Source: Ovis canadensis (taxonomy: Eukaryota; Chordata; Mammalia; Artiodactyla; Bovidae). From it: a stretch of 64,000 nucleotides of DNA. The stretch lies in the NCBI RefSeq assembly GCF_042477335.2, contig NC_091257.1:46904501-46968500 (forward strand). Direction: 5' to 3'. The notes beneath the pieces are model-generated. The model worked only from the letters and a program-made list of their open reading frames with translations. It searched no databases and was not told the DNA's origin. The first letter of the stretch is position 1, and every line of letters starts with the position of its first letter. This document shows positions 46,061 through 57,587 of this stretch, piece by piece. Position numbers and translations under genes: made by a program.

Positions 46061-46867
46061 ACGGTGCGCAGCAACACACACGAGTGACCGGCTCACCCGA
46101 GGAGGCAGAGCTCACTCTTTCCAGCACCTCCAAGAAGGTCATGCGTGAATTGCCAGGAGATAACAAGTGGTATTTAACAGTTACTTCTTCCCAGAGAACC
46201 CTCTTTCTCTCAGTCTGTCTGTCATCTTCTGAAAACCTCGAGACTGATCACTTTCTTGTCCTTGACCACAGGCTTTCTCTGCTTGTCCCACCTCCAGTCA
46301 GTCAGCAGGAGTGGATTCACTTTTGCTTTTCTCTCCTGCATATGCAGTCAGTCACCAGATTCCATGAGTTCTTCCTCTTTCATCTCTATCGACTCAGCAT
46401 CTTGTTCTCATGACTGTTTTCCTCACCCCAGTCAGGCACTGATTTCCAGGGCCACTGTGCACTTGAGTCTCTGGCATGGCTCACCAACTTTTGATCTATT
46501 CACGTCCAGCATCAGATCCCTTGTTCTGATCGCTTTTCCTCAAGGAGGCACAGAGAGAGTTTTATGAAACTCCTGGGGCTCTGGAGACCTTCACCAACAG
46601 CTATCCTTGCCTTTTGCCTCTCTGTCCCTCTCATCCCCTCCATGTCCTGTTGACAGAGTAATAACCTTGAAAAATGTTGCCTGCATTTCAGTGCCACCTC
46701 TAAAACTCTACTCTTCCCCTTGCTTTTAGAATTCAGTGTTGGAATCATCTGAAAGCTGAAGACACCTTAGTGTCCATCTATCACCTATTTCTCACAATAC
46801 AGACAGTCTGCCTCTGATTTTAAAGGAGCTTCATGACTTTTTGTGTCTCTAATTATGAGAATGTGTT

Positions 46868-47086
46868 GTGTTGTGCTCACTCACTCAGTTGTATCCAACT
46901 CTTTGGGCCCCATAGACTGTATCCCACCAGGCTCCACTGCCCTTGGAATTTTCCAGGCAAGAATACTAAAGTAGGTTGCCATTTCCTTCTCCAGAGGATC
47001 TTCCTGACCCAAGGATTGAACCCACATCTCTTGCATCTCCTGCATTGGCAGGCATATTCTTTACCATTAGTGGCACCTGGGAAGCA
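46868..47086 (-). mobile_element. Bov-tA-type SINE, antisense
   Basis: 'actcactcagttgtatccaa', 'ggcaagaatactaaagtagg', 'tctccagaggatcttcctga' and 'gcacctgggaagc'. It has a small internal duplication of CTCTTGCAT/CTCCTGCAT near 47030. Confidence 0.83.
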
Positions 47087-47337
47087 ATTATGAGAATAGT
47101 CTTCCTTATTTCCTTGTATTGAAATAAACTTTGCCATGTGTAGCTTCCATCCCATCTTCTTTGTAGATGTCATCCTATGCCTTGCTTTAGATGCCAATGA
47201 ATTTGGCCATGGCTGGGAGTCCTAACCATTGCCCCCTGATTTTCTCTTTTTATTGCTTTTGTTTTTTATATGTCAAGCATTTTAATTTGGAGGTTGCATA
47301 TTTTAATTTGAATAGAAAAGTTTGGCTTCTGGGATAC

Positions 47338-47470
47338 CCTGTCCAGTGATTTGGACTCCATGCTATAACCACAGGGAGCCCATATTCATATTCAATCCCT
47401 GGTTGGGGAACTAACATCCCAGATGCTGCATGGTGGGGCTAAAAGATTTTTTAAAAAGAAGAAGAAAAAG
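47338..47470 (+). mobile_element. CHR-type SINE, diverged
   Basis: 'cctgtccagtgatttggact', 'tcaatccctggttggggaac' and 'taacatcccagatgctgcat', followed by an A/G-rich tail. Confidence 0.7.
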
Positions 47471-47639
47471 AAAAATTTTGCTTCAATCAGTCAATCAGCC
47501 AATTTTCAGTGATTCAACACTCACCAATTTCAGAGTACTGTCCTTGTTATGAAATTATGCTGGCATGGCTACCAGCAATTAATTAGCCACATGTAATGGT
47601 CACTCTCAGTAGCATGACACTTTTTTCTTCCTTTTTTTA

Positions 47640-47740
47640 AAAAAATTTATTGGAGTATAGTTGATTTACAGTGTTCTGTTATTTTCAGGTGTATAGCAAA
47701 GTGATTCAGATATACGAATACATATGTCCCCTTTTATTGC
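47640..47740 (-). mobile_element. L1 3'-end fragment, antisense
   Basis: 'tattggagtatagttgattt', 'acagtgttctgttattttca' and 'aaagtgattcagatatacga' correspond to the L1 3' region also present at 44484 and 60300. Confidence 0.6.
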
Positions 47741-48365
47741 TTTTCAAGCTCTCTTGTCAGCTCTCATAAACTATCACTTGTGTGATGACAGCTCTCCACA
47801 TTGTGTCTCTAAGGGTGACTTCCTGTCTGAGCTCACTGTGTCTATACTGAAGCTTTTCAAATATTTGAAGATGGGATCATTACAGCCATTTCAACCACAT
47901 CCCATATAGTCTGCTAAGAAGTTTTCTCCAGTGTCCAAGTCCCATCAGTTATTCTCTGTGTCCTGTGATTTCTGGACCTTTTACTCTTTGTGATGTCTCC
48001 TTGGGATGCTAGCTGACTTGTTAATGTCTGAGTGTACTCTCCATGATACTACAAACCTTCAATTTATTACAGAGCACAGTAATGCAAAATGCAGCAAAAC
48101 ATGTATGTTGGTTTTAGAAAGCAGTTCTAAGGTTTAAGGCTTGACAACCAACCTGTGTGTGTGGACGCTCTGTCCTCTGGACCTATCAGAGTAAGGGTTC
48201 CACCCTCTGGGCCATGGGCAGCAGGCCTGCTCTCTGCATCTGAGGAGAGAACCCCTGGGCCCATGGTAGAAGTGGAAGCTTCCCTGGCCTCTGTGGCATC
48301 ATCAGAGTCATTCTTCCCTTTTCTTAATGATGGTACATCTTTGCAGCCTGATGGTTCTGTATTGG

Positions 48366-48556
48366 GCTTACCAGATGGCTCAGTGGTAAAGAATCCACTT
48401 GCCGATGCAGGAGATGTAGATTCAATCCCTGGGTCGGTAAGATCCCCTGGAGAAGGGAACCCACTCCAGTATTCTTGCCTGGGAAATCTCATGGTCAGAG
48501 GAGCCTGGTGGGCTACAGTCTGTGGGGTCTCAAGGAACTGAACAGAACTGAGCATG
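48366..48556 (+). mobile_element. Bov-tA-type SINE
   Basis: 'gcttaccagatggctcagtg', 'ttcaatccctgggtcggtaa', 'ccactccagtattcttgcct' and 'ctgagcatgcacgcatggc'. It underlies the long + and - frames here. Confidence 0.85.
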
Positions 48557-48811
48557 CACGCATGGCACGGCACGGCTCTGTATTAGCCTATTTCCTACCT
48601 ATCGTATCCTGGAAGTCTCACAGCCTTTCTTCATTTTGTCCTGTCTCTGTCGCCCTTCAGTGCAATCTGTCAGTGTTTCTGCTGAGATTGTTGATTGGAT
48701 TCACAAGCCACACCCTAATTGTTTTCTCCAGAATGTGCTCTCTCATCTTTTCTGCATCTTTAGCAATATGGATATGAGTATGTCAAAGAAAATAAGACAA
48801 TATTGTCTTCA

Positions 48812-49350
48812 GTTCAGTTCAGTCGCTCAGTCGTGTCCAACTCTTTGCGACCCCATGAATCGCAGCACGCCAGGCCTCCCTGTCCATCACCAACTCCCAG
48901 AATTCACCCAAACTCATATGCATCGAGTCGGTGATGCCATCCAGCCATCTCATCCTCTGTTGTCCCCCTCTCCTCCTGCCCCCAATCCTTCCCAGCATCA
49001 AGGTCTTTTCTAATGAGTCAACTCTTCGCATGAGGTACCCAAAGTATTGGAGTTTCAGCCTCAGCATCAGTCCTTCCAATGAACACCCAGGACTAGTCTC
49101 CTTTAGGATGGACTGGTTGGATCTCCTTGCAGTCCATGGGACTCTCAAGAGTCTTCTCCAACACCACAGTTCAAAAGCATTAATTCTTCAGCACTCAGCT
49201 TTCTTCACAGTCCAACTCTCATATCCATGCATGACCACTGGAGAAACCATAGCCTTGACCAGACGGACCTTTGTTGGCAAAGTAATGTCTCTGCTTTTGA
49301 ATATGCTATCTAGGTTGGTCATAACTTTCCTTCCAAGGAGTAAGCGTTAG
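48812..49350 (-). mobile_element. BovB LINE 3' fragment, antisense
   Basis: Starts on + with CAGTTCAGTTCAGTCGCTC and matches the 21.65-kb and 53.65-kb BovB copies closely over about 540 bp. The minus frame 49148-48819 encodes the C-terminal region ([20 protein letters not shown]). It is 5' truncated well inside the RT gene, so inactive. A partial Bov-tA lies 18 bp to its right. Confidence 0.88.
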
Positions 49351-49368
49351 CTAGGTGTGTATATTGCC

Positions 49369-49488
49369 TGTGTGCTCAGTTGCTTAGTTGTGTCTGACTC
49401 TTTGCAGCCCCATGGACTATAGCCTGCCAGGCTCCTCTGTCCATGAAATTTTCCAGAAAAGAATTCTGGAGCGGGTTGCCGTTTCCTA
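49369..49488 (-). mobile_element. Bov-tA-type SINE, partial, antisense
   Basis: 'tgtgctcagttgcttagttg', 'tgactctttgcagccccatgg', 'ccaggctcctctgtccatga' and 'gcgggttgccgtttcctacc'. The tRNA-like half is missing. Confidence 0.8.
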
Positions 49489-51207
49489 CCCTGAGATCTG
49501 TAAATTACTAAATCAAAATTTTAAAAGATTGTGGATAACTGTCTTTCAGCCTCATTACTTTGTTGTATAAGTCTATGTATTTTATGCACTTAAAAATTCT
49601 GAGAAGGGTCCATAGGATTCACAAGATTGCCAGAAAGTTTATTCTATAAAAATGGTTTGGAAATATTGTTCTAAATGCTGGAGATAAAGTAATGAACAAC
49701 TCAGATAAGGTACCTTTTCCCACGGAACTTACCTTGGAGTCAGACATGAAAGATCTATGATCTAGACTAGGTCTATCATCCAGAGACTCCCTGTCAGAAA
49801 AGAATAACCAGTGTAAATCTGGCAGATGGGGCAAGGTTGGTATGATCACAGAATAACAAAATGTTACTAGTATGTTATTAGTATAGGTAAGTGGATGTTG
49901 GGGAAGGGGCAGATCATTCTAAGTGAAGAGAGTAAAAGAAATAAGAGAAACCACCTCATGGAGAACATGTAGACAGTGGTGCTAGGTTTCCATTTGATTT
50001 TAATTACTTATCCACTGGAGATTTTTAGAAAATTTATTAAATCCACAAATAAGTATATTTTGTGGTAAAATACACCTATCATAAAACTTACCATCTTAAT
50101 GATTTTTAAATGTAGAGCTAGCTCATGGGCATTAAGTACATCCACATTGGTGTGCTACCCATCCATCCACAGAAACTTCTTCATCTGGAAAAACTGAAGC
50201 TCTATAGCCATTAAACATTAACTCCCCATTCCCCACTCCTCCCAGCCCTGGTGATTTTGAGCTGAGTAGTAAGATGTGTGTTACATTTACAAAATCAGAC
50301 GTTTGCTTTATGGGAAAAATATTGCTTGGCAAGAATAGAAACACTGACAGGAAACTGGTTACGAAGCACTGCAGATAAGAGATGACAGTGAGTGAGCTAC
50401 TGTGTTAGCGGACAATGATTTGAAATGCACTTTGGCAGTAAATCATGCAGGATTGGATGATGACTGGAATGAGTATGGGTTCCTTTTCAGACCTGTTAAG
50501 CCTGAGTTGTCTATTAGACATCCAATGGAGGTACCAAATAGATAGGTGGGTGTCCAACTCCAGAGGTCAGGATAGAGGCCATAGTATATATTCTAGAATA
50601 TGTCTGCAAGTCCTGGGCGAGTGGGTGATGTTTAAATGATGGGATTGGCCGAGATAGTCAAGGCAAATACACAGATAAAGAAGAGGTGCTGGAATAATTC
50701 CTGAGGTACTCTGAAAGGTGAAGCTGAGAAGAGGACTCTGTGAATGCCCTTGCCAGCCTCAGAGAGCTGAGTGCTTCAGGAATCTCCATCTGGGCTCAGA
50801 GAAAGAGGCAAAGCTACCAATTTTAAAATTTCATCATACCTCTGGTTTTAGCAGGTTGATCTGGGTCTGTCTATAAGAGTTGGTCTATCTCACCCCTACC
50901 TTATGTCTATACCTAGAAAGTCTAGGATGAGGCTGGAGTAGAGGGACATAGCAGGCAGAAATTCTTAGTCTTCTGAAAGACTCCAATACTGTGTGCTTAA
51001 ACAGACACTATCCTATAAACGTAATTAGTATATATTTAACTAAGGAGAGAGGAGGTAAATAGTTCATTAGAGAAAAATTTGAGTGTATTTTACAGTATCT
51101 TCCTGTAAATTGATAATGCTAAATATATGTGTTAATTCTCTGTCATAAAATATTTTTATGTTATATCTCAATAACCGTTTGATTGCTTGATCATGCAAGG
51201 CTTAAAA

Positions 51208-51285
51208 AGTGAAAGTGTTAGTCACTCAGTTGTGTCCAACTCTTTGTGACCACATGATCTATCCACGGAATTCTCCAGGCAAGGC
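51208..51285 (-). mobile_element. Bov-tA 3' fragment, antisense
   Basis: 'agtgaaagtgttagtcactc', 'agttgtgtccaactctttgt' and 'cacggaattctccaggcaag'; only the 3' part is present. AGGCTTAAAA occurs on both sides (about 51197 and 51281), a likely target duplication. Confidence 0.78.
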
Positions 51286-51689
51286 TTAAAAGGTGGTCCA
51301 AAAACAAATATGAAAAACAATGTATCCCTAGAGAGAGTCATGCTGTTCTTTTATTTTCAACTGGTCACCAGAGCCTAACACGTTGGACAGGATTCTAATG
51401 AATGAATTATGAAAATACTGAACGTCATTTATCTTGCACTGTGATGCTTTTAGCCATTTACGGTTTGTTAGTTATTTGGAAACCTTTCACCCTCTTATTC
51501 TGAAAAAACATCCTGGCTTTTTGTGTGTTCCCCTTTGCCATACTCAAACATTTGGGAAATGGAAATAGGGAAGCAGTGGCTTCTTAGAAAAACTATAAAG
51601 GAGTGCAAGAACTGCACAATTGGCAAAATGTAACAGGAACTGTTGATCTTGTACATTATTGCTTTTGCTTATTTTTTCTCCTTTGCTAG

Positions 51690-51762
51690 GAGACCTGTTA
51701 TGATGATGTGTGTAGTACTCACCACGCTTCCCAGCTTCAGCTTTTCTATAGCAGTGACTGAG
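51690..51762 (+). CDS. TMEM236: TMEM236 coding exon 2
   Basis: 73-nt exon between CTTTGCTAG and GTATGG. Its first G completes the Trp codon split from exon 1 (TG|G). It then encodes RPVMMMCVVLTTLPSFSFSI and AVTE, a hydrophobic stretch (about 20 residues) that would form a third membrane segment. It ends in phase 0 for GTT CAA AAG of exon 3. It was found by matching the expected continuation after KIKGW; the exon is too short to be a standing ORF. Confidence 0.93.
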
Positions 51763-52313
51763 GTATGGAATTTTGATTTCTTCTGCCTGTAAGATTTTGA
51801 GATTTTAGAATGTCCCCCTGTTCTTAAAATTTCACAGAATGGTATGCCCAACAAGTTTCTTAAAGTTGATTTTCTCCAGTCTTAGATCATTGTTATCTCT
51901 GTGATTGTGGAGGAAGGTCTAAGCCAATTTTTAAAAATCTACTGTGTTTGTGTAGAGGGGTGGGGAGGAAGGAATATCACTTGAAAATAATAAACAAGCA
52001 AGGAATTTGAGAGAAGATCCACATTTTGTTTCTTCTAACCTGATGTTTTTTCATGAGTGTTCTTGGTTCTAAAGAGAATAAAACAGTATCTCAGCGAACA
52101 GCCACTCACATAAGACCTTTGATAAGATATCTGTTGCCAAATAATTTGCGTGTGTTGTTTATTTGAAAATAAATTTGAGTTTATGTTTCAACCAAAGGCA
52201 GCTCCCAAGAGACTCTGATGGATGGGTGTCTGCAGAATAGGAATATTATAGATACAACTTTCAGGCTGTGAGAACTCTTATTACCCAGATAGTAATTCAA
52301 AGCAGAATGCCCT

Positions 52314-52429
52314 CAGGATGGGGAACACGTGTACACCCGTGGTGGAACCATATTGATGTATGGCAAAACCAATACAATATTGTAAAGTAATTAGCCTCCA
52401 ATTAAAATAAATAAATTTATATTTTAGAA
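52314..52429 (+). mobile_element. Ruminant L1 3' end, severely truncated
   Basis: 116 bp: 'caggatggggaacacgtgta', 'cacccgtggtggaaccatat', 'tgatgtatggcaaaaccaat' and an A-rich tail with 'aataaataaattta'. This is the terminal part of the ruminant L1 3' UTR. A perfect 15-bp duplication, AAAGCAGAATGCCCT, flanks it at 52299-52313 and 52430-52444. Confidence 0.85.
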
Positions 52430-52607
52430 AAAGCAGAATGCCCTGCTAATCTTATTATTTATAAGGTGCTTGAAAGATGTAATTTTTTAATTTATTAATA
52501 AAATTTTTATTTACATGTTGAGTAGATTGTCACTAAGTGCATATTACATGAAATTAGATCCTGAGGATAGAGCACTCAGAAAATTTGACAGTCTCTAGCC
52601 TTCAGTG

Positions 52608-52868
52608 CGGAGAAGGCAATGGCACCCCACTCTAGTACTCTTGCCTGGAAAATCCCATGGATGGAGGAGCCTGGTGGGCTGTAGTCCATGGCGTCACTGA
52701 GAGTTGGACACGACTCAGTGACTTCACTTCCACTTTTCACTTACATGCATTGGAGAAGGAAATGGCAACCCACTCCAGTGTTCTTACCTGGAGAATCCCA
52801 GGGACGGTGGAGCCTGGTGGGCTGCCGTCTGTGGGGTTGCACAGAGTCGGACGTGACTGAAGCAACTT
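52608..52868 (+). mobile_element. Bov-A2 SINE (dimer)
   Basis: Two tandem BovB-derived monomers: 'cggagaaggcaatggcaccc' from 52608 and 'tggagaaggaaatggcaacc' from 52751. Each proceeds through 'cactc-agt-ttcttgcctgg' to 'ggacac/gacgtgactg'. An AGC microsatellite tail follows. Confidence 0.85.
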
Positions 52869-52895
52869 AGCAGCAGCAGCAGCAGCAGCAGCAGC
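52869..52895. repeat. (AGC)9 microsatellite tail of Bov-A2
   Basis: Nine perfect AGC units directly after the Bov-A2 dimer. Such AGC arrays are a known feature of this SINE's 3' end. Confidence 0.92.
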
Positions 52896-52903
52896 CTTCA
52901 GTG

Positions 52904-53115
52904 AGCTTCCCTGGTGGCTCAGCAGTAAAGAATCTGCCTGCAATGCAGGAGCCTCAAGAGACATGGGTTCAATCTCTGGGTCAGGTAGATCCCCTGGAGA
53001 AGGGAATGGTAACCCAGTCCAGTATTGCCTGGAGAATTCCATGGGCAGAGGAGCCTGGTGGGCTACAGTCCATGGGATCACAAAGAGTTGGACACAACTG
53101 AAGCGACCGCACACC
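52904..53115 (+). mobile_element. Bov-tA-type SINE, adjacent insertion
   Basis: 'agcttccctggtggctcagc', 'ttcaatctctgggtcaggta', 'gatcccctggagaagggaat' and 'acacaactgaagcgaccgc'. It sits between an AGCCTTCAGTG (52893-52903) and an AGCCCTCAGT (53121-53130) copy of the same target sequence used by the Bov-A2 to its left. Confidence 0.87.
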
Positions 53116-53647
53116 CACCCAGCCCTCAGTAATTTTTTAACTGATGGTAGAAAGCAAAAAAACAGGCAGTAAGAGTAGGTCTGCTTAGTGCTATGAGAGA
53201 GATGTATACCAGGTAATGGATGACATCATTAGAAATTACATGACTTTGGAACGTGTCCTAGATGCAGCATTAGGACAATATATGAACACACAGAATATCC
53301 TCAGAAGGCTACAGAGATGGACTTTGCGTCAAACGGCAACACATAAATATTTTAATCTTGATTTGTCATTTTCTCTTCCTTCCCCACCAGTGACCTTGTA
53401 AAGCACTTGGGAGGTTCCTTATGAGCTTCAGAAATTCAGGGTATGACCTTTCAAGGAACACTACTGTCACAGTGATGCACTATCTATGGTTTGCTCTTTT
53501 GGGCCAACTTTCTCATTATGTTTCACCCATTGTTGCATATTTTTGTTTACTTTTTTCTTATTTTTCACTGAGGTGTAACACACAAACAGAAAAATTCACA
53601 CAATATAGCCAATATTAATGGAACACTACAAAGTAGTATGGAAACAT

Positions 53648-55440
53648 TCAGTTCAGTTCAGTCGCTCAGTCGTGTCCGACTCTTTGCGACCCCATGAATT
53701 GCAGCACACCAGGCCTCCCTGTCCATCACCAACTCCCAGAGCTCACTCAGACTCACATCCATCGAGTCAGTGATGCCATCCAGTCATCTCACCCTCTGTC
53801 GTCCCCTTCTCCTCCTGCCCCCAATCCCTCCCAGCATCAGAGTCTTTTCCAGTGAGTCAACTCTTCGCATGAGGTGGCCAAAGTACTGGAGTTTCAGCTT
53901 TAGCATCATTCCTTCCAAAGAAGTCCCAGGGCTGATCTCCTTCAGAATGGACTGGTTGGATCTCCTTGCAGTCCAAGGGACTCTCAAGAGTCTTCTCCAA
54001 CACCACAGTTCAAAAGCATCAATTCTTCGGCACTCAGCCTTCTTCACAGTCCAACTCTCACATCCATACATGACCACAGGAAAAACCATAGCCTTGACTA
54101 GACGGACCTTTGTTGGCAAAGTAATGTCTCTGCTTTTGAATATGCTATCTAGATTGGTCATAACTTTTCTTCCAAGGAGTAAGCATCTTTTAATTTCATG
54201 GCTGCAATCACCATCTGCAGTGATTTTGGAGCCCCCCAAAATAAAGTCTGCCACTGTTTCCACTGTTTCCCCATCTATTTCCCATGAATTGATGGGACCA
54301 GATGCCATGATCTTCGTTTTCTGAATGTTGAGCTTTAAGCCAACTTTTTCACTCTCCTCCTTCACTTTCATCAAGAGGCTTTTTAGTTCCTCTTCACTTT
54401 CTGCCATAAGGATGGTGTCATCTACATATCTGAGGTTATTGATACTTCTCCCGGCAATCTTGATTCCAGCTTGTGTTTCTTCCAGTCCAGGGTTTCTCAT
54501 GATGTACTCTGCATATAAGTTAAATAAGCAGGGTGACAATATACAGCCTTGACGTACTCCTTTTCCTATTTGGAACCAGTCTGTTGTTCCATGTCCAGTT
54601 CTAACTGTGGCTTCCTGACCTGCATACAGATTTCTTAAGAGGCAGGTCAGGTGGTCTGGTATTCCCATCTCTCTCAGAATTTTCCACAGTGTATTGTGAT
54701 CCACACACTCAAAGGCTTTGGCATAGTCAATAAAGCAGAAATAGATGTTTTTCTGGAACTCCCTTGCTTTTTCCATGATCCAGCGGATGTTGGCAATTTG
54801 ATCTCTGGTTCCTCTGCCTTTTCTAAAACCAGCTTGAACATCAGGAAGTTCACGGTTCATGTATTGCTAAAGCCTGGCTTGGAGAATTTTGAGCATTACT
54901 TTACTAGCATGAGAGATGAGTGCAATTGTTCGGTAGTTTCAGCATTCTTTTGCATTGCCTTTCTTTGGGATTGGAATGAAAACTGACCGTTTCCAATCCT
55001 GTGGCCACTGCTGAGTTTTCCAAATTTGCTGGCATATTGAGTGTAGCACTTTCACAGCATCCTCTTTCAGGATTTGAAAGAGCTCAACTGGAATTCCATC
55101 ACCTCCACTAGCTTTGTTCGTAGTGATAGTGATCACACCATGGTGATTATCCAGGTCATGAAGATCTTTTTTGTACAGTTCTTCTGTGTATTCTTGCCAC
55201 CTCTTCTTAATATCTTCTGCTTCTGTTAGGTCCATACCATTTCCGTCCTTTATCGAGCCCATCTTTGCGTGAAATGTACCCTTGGTATCTCTAATTTTCT
55301 TGAAGAGATCGCTAGTCTTTCCCATTCTGTTGTTTTCCTCTATTTCTTTGCATTGATCACTGAAGAAGGCTTTCTTATCTCTCCTTGCTATTCTTTGAAA
55401 CTCTGCATTCAGATGCTTATATCTTTCCTTTTCTCTTTAC
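53648..55440 (-). mobile_element. BovB LINE, 1.8 kb, 5' truncated
   Basis: Begins on + with CAGTTCAGTTCAGTCGCTCA (3' end) and extends to about 55440, where similarity stops at an A-rich stretch. It encodes most of the reverse transcriptase domain and the C-terminus, but no endonuclease domain. BovB is an RTE-clade LINE known for horizontal transfer between reptiles and ruminants. The coding part is listed as a pseudogene. Confidence 0.93.
53784..55325 (-). pseudogene. BovB reverse transcriptase remnant
   Basis: One reading frame broken by substitutions only. A 128-codon segment (55325-54939) ends at TGA where a Ser codon is expected. 26 codons later, including a TAG at 54869-54867 probably from CAG, a 358-codon segment (54860-53784) starts. 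It ends at TGA (53786-53784), where Trp is expected. The long segment has RT motif A (FIDYAKAF, residues 43-50), motif B (GVRQGCILSP, 101-110) and motif C (YVDD, 145-148). In other BovB copies I remember YADD at motif C. The frame stays open 5' of 55325 until the truncation. All stops are single-base changes, so the copy is fairly young but inactive. Confidence 0.88.
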
Positions 55441-55768
55441 TCAGTTCAAAAAAAAAAAACAAAAAACACAAAACACTTTGCCAGCCCCCTACAGGCCATC
55501 TCTGTTGGCTACCTTTCCTTTATCCCAAAGGTCACTTCTGCCTTACTTCTAATATCACAGGTGAGCTTATCTGTTTTTGAAAGCTTTATAAAAGGAAATG
55601 AAATTGTTGTCTATTTATCTATGATCTTTCTGTCTTTGCATCTTTTATTCAAAATATGGGCTATTCTTGTTTTTCTGTTTAGATGTAGTTCATTCATATT
55701 CATTTTTTATTCCTGTACAATATTTCATTTTGCAAATATATCACACTCTTTCAGTTCAACTCTATGTT

Positions 55769-55888
55769 TTTTTATTTTCTGGCCATGCCAACTGGCTGGT
55801 GGGATCTTGGTTCCCTGCCCAGGGACTGAACCTGCACTGTAGCAGTGAAAGTCTGGAATCCTAACCACTTGGCTACCAGGGAACTCCC
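55769..55888 (-). mobile_element. CHR-type SINE nested in L1
   Basis: 'ttctggccatgccaactggc', 'gggatcttggttccctgccc', 'agggactgaacctgcactgt' and 'cctaaccacttggctaccag'. Confidence 0.78.
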
Positions 55889-56869
55889 ATCAGTTATACT
55901 CTTGATGGTCATTTCAGTTTCCAATTTTTGCTGCTGTGAATATCCTTAAACATGTGTCTTTTTGCCATATATAAGCGTTCGGGTTGGTTAAATGTGCAGG
56001 AGTAGAATTGATGGATCACAAGATGTTCAAGTACTTAATTATAACTAACAGTGTCAGTTTTTCAAAGAGATTACATTAATTTAGACTTCCACTAGTAGAG
56101 AATGAGCAATCTTTGTGTTCCCCATCCTCAGTAGCACTTGCATTGTCAGCCTTTTTATTTTAACTATTCTGGTGACAATATTCTTGAATTTCATTATAGT
56201 TTTCAATTTCATTTCCCCAATAATTAATGAGATTGAGCATATTTTTCATTCCATTTTTCCCCTAGTGTGTTGCTTATCTTTTAAAAATTGATTTGGAGGA
56301 ATTATTTATATATTTAGATTTCAGGCTCTGTTGATTTTATGCATTGCAGACATCTTCTCATTCTGTGACTTCATGCTCTTAATTGTATATTTTGATGGAG
56401 AAGAGCTTTTAATTTTAAAATAGTCCACTGCGTCACTTTATTTGCTGTATTTTCTTTTGGTTACTTGTTTGAAACAATTTTGTCATATTGTGAATTTGAA
56501 CCTTAAAGTCCTAAAAACAGTGTCCTATATAACATTTTGAAATCCTCTTTGAACGTCACAATCTACCCATAACTAATCTTTGTGTGTGTTGTGCAGTAAG
56601 GGATTGTTTTTTCTTCCCCAAATAATAGCTAATAGACTGAGCACCATTTATTAAAATGTCTGTCCTTGTCACATTTCTCTGTAGTTAATAAATCAGATGT
56701 GTGTGTCCATAGTCTATTCTGAGTTTTCTGTTCTGTTCCACGGCCTACTTTTCTATTCCTGTGCCAACACTACAATATCTTAATTCTTACATGTTTATAA
56801 TAGCTCTTTTTATCCAGAAGAGTAAACCTTCCTGTTTTCCTTTTCTTCTAGAATGTCTTGCTCTTTGTA

Positions 56870-57587
56870 TTTTCTTTTTTTTTTCCACTTTTTAAAATTG
56901 CAAGATAATTTCTTTACAGAATTTTGTTGTTTTCTGCCAAGTATCAACATTAATCAGCCACAGGTATACATATGTCCCCTCCCTTTTGAACCTCCTTTCC
57001 ATCTTCCTCCCCATCCCACCCCTCTAGGTTGTTACAGAGTCCCTGTTTGAGTTCCTTGAGTCATACAGCAATCCCATTGACTATCTATTTTACATATGGT
57101 AATGTAAGTTTCCGTGTTATTCTCTCCATACATCCCATCGTCTCCTTCCTCTCCCCGCCATGTCCATAAGTCTGTTCTCTATGTTTTTCCATTGCTCCCC
57201 TGAAAATAAATTCATCAGTACCATCTTTCTAGATTCCATATATATATATATGTTAGTATACAATATTTCTCTTTCTCTTTCTGCTTTACTTCACTCTGTA
57301 ATAGGCAGTAGGTTCATCCACCTCATTAGAACTGACTCAAAAGCATTCCTTTTTCTGGCTGAATAATATTCCACTGTGTATATGTCCCTCAGCTGCTTTA
57401 TCCAGTCACGTGTTGATGGACATCTAGGTTGCTTCCGTGTTCTAGCTATTGTCAGTAGTGCTGCAGTGAACGTTGGGGTACATGTATCTTTTTCAATTTT
57501 GGTTTCCTCAGGGTATATACCTAAGAGTGAGATTGCTGGGTCATATGGTGGTTTTATTCCTAGTTTTTGAAGGAATCTCCATGTTCA
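56870..57587 (-). mobile_element. Ruminant L1 3' region, antisense, inserted in older L1
   Basis: Starts with a T run and 'aattgcaagataatttcttt'. It continues with 'gccacaggtatacatatgtc', 'ccctgtttgagttccttgag', 'cactctgtaataggcagtag', 'gaataatattccactgtgta' and 'cctaagagtgagattgctgg', the 3' UTR and ORF2 end of ruminant L1. Its flanks (TCTTCTAGAATGTC near 56847 and the resumption TTAGAATCAGC near 57588) belong to the older L1. Confidence 0.78.

Larger units (their letters stand above)
40901..51689 (+). other. TMEM236: TMEM236 intron 1
   Basis: GTGAGT at 40901 to CTTTGCTAG at 51689, about 10.8 kb. It is rich in SINEs, MIR-like pieces, a MER1-like element and a BovB fragment, listed separately. 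Unlisted stretches (for example 41520-42390, 46100-46860, 47750-48360, 49490-51205) show no gene. A 19-bp tandem duplication sits at 41466-41503. Confidence 0.8.

Noticed and set aside
48127..48573. 148-codon - and 128-codon + frames
   Set aside because: Largely translations of the Bov-tA SINE at 48366-48556 extended by chance.
53770..54324. 184-codon + strand open frame
   Set aside because: Antisense shadow of the BovB RT gene; the near-identical frame at 21757-22326 over another BovB copy shows it tracks the repeat.
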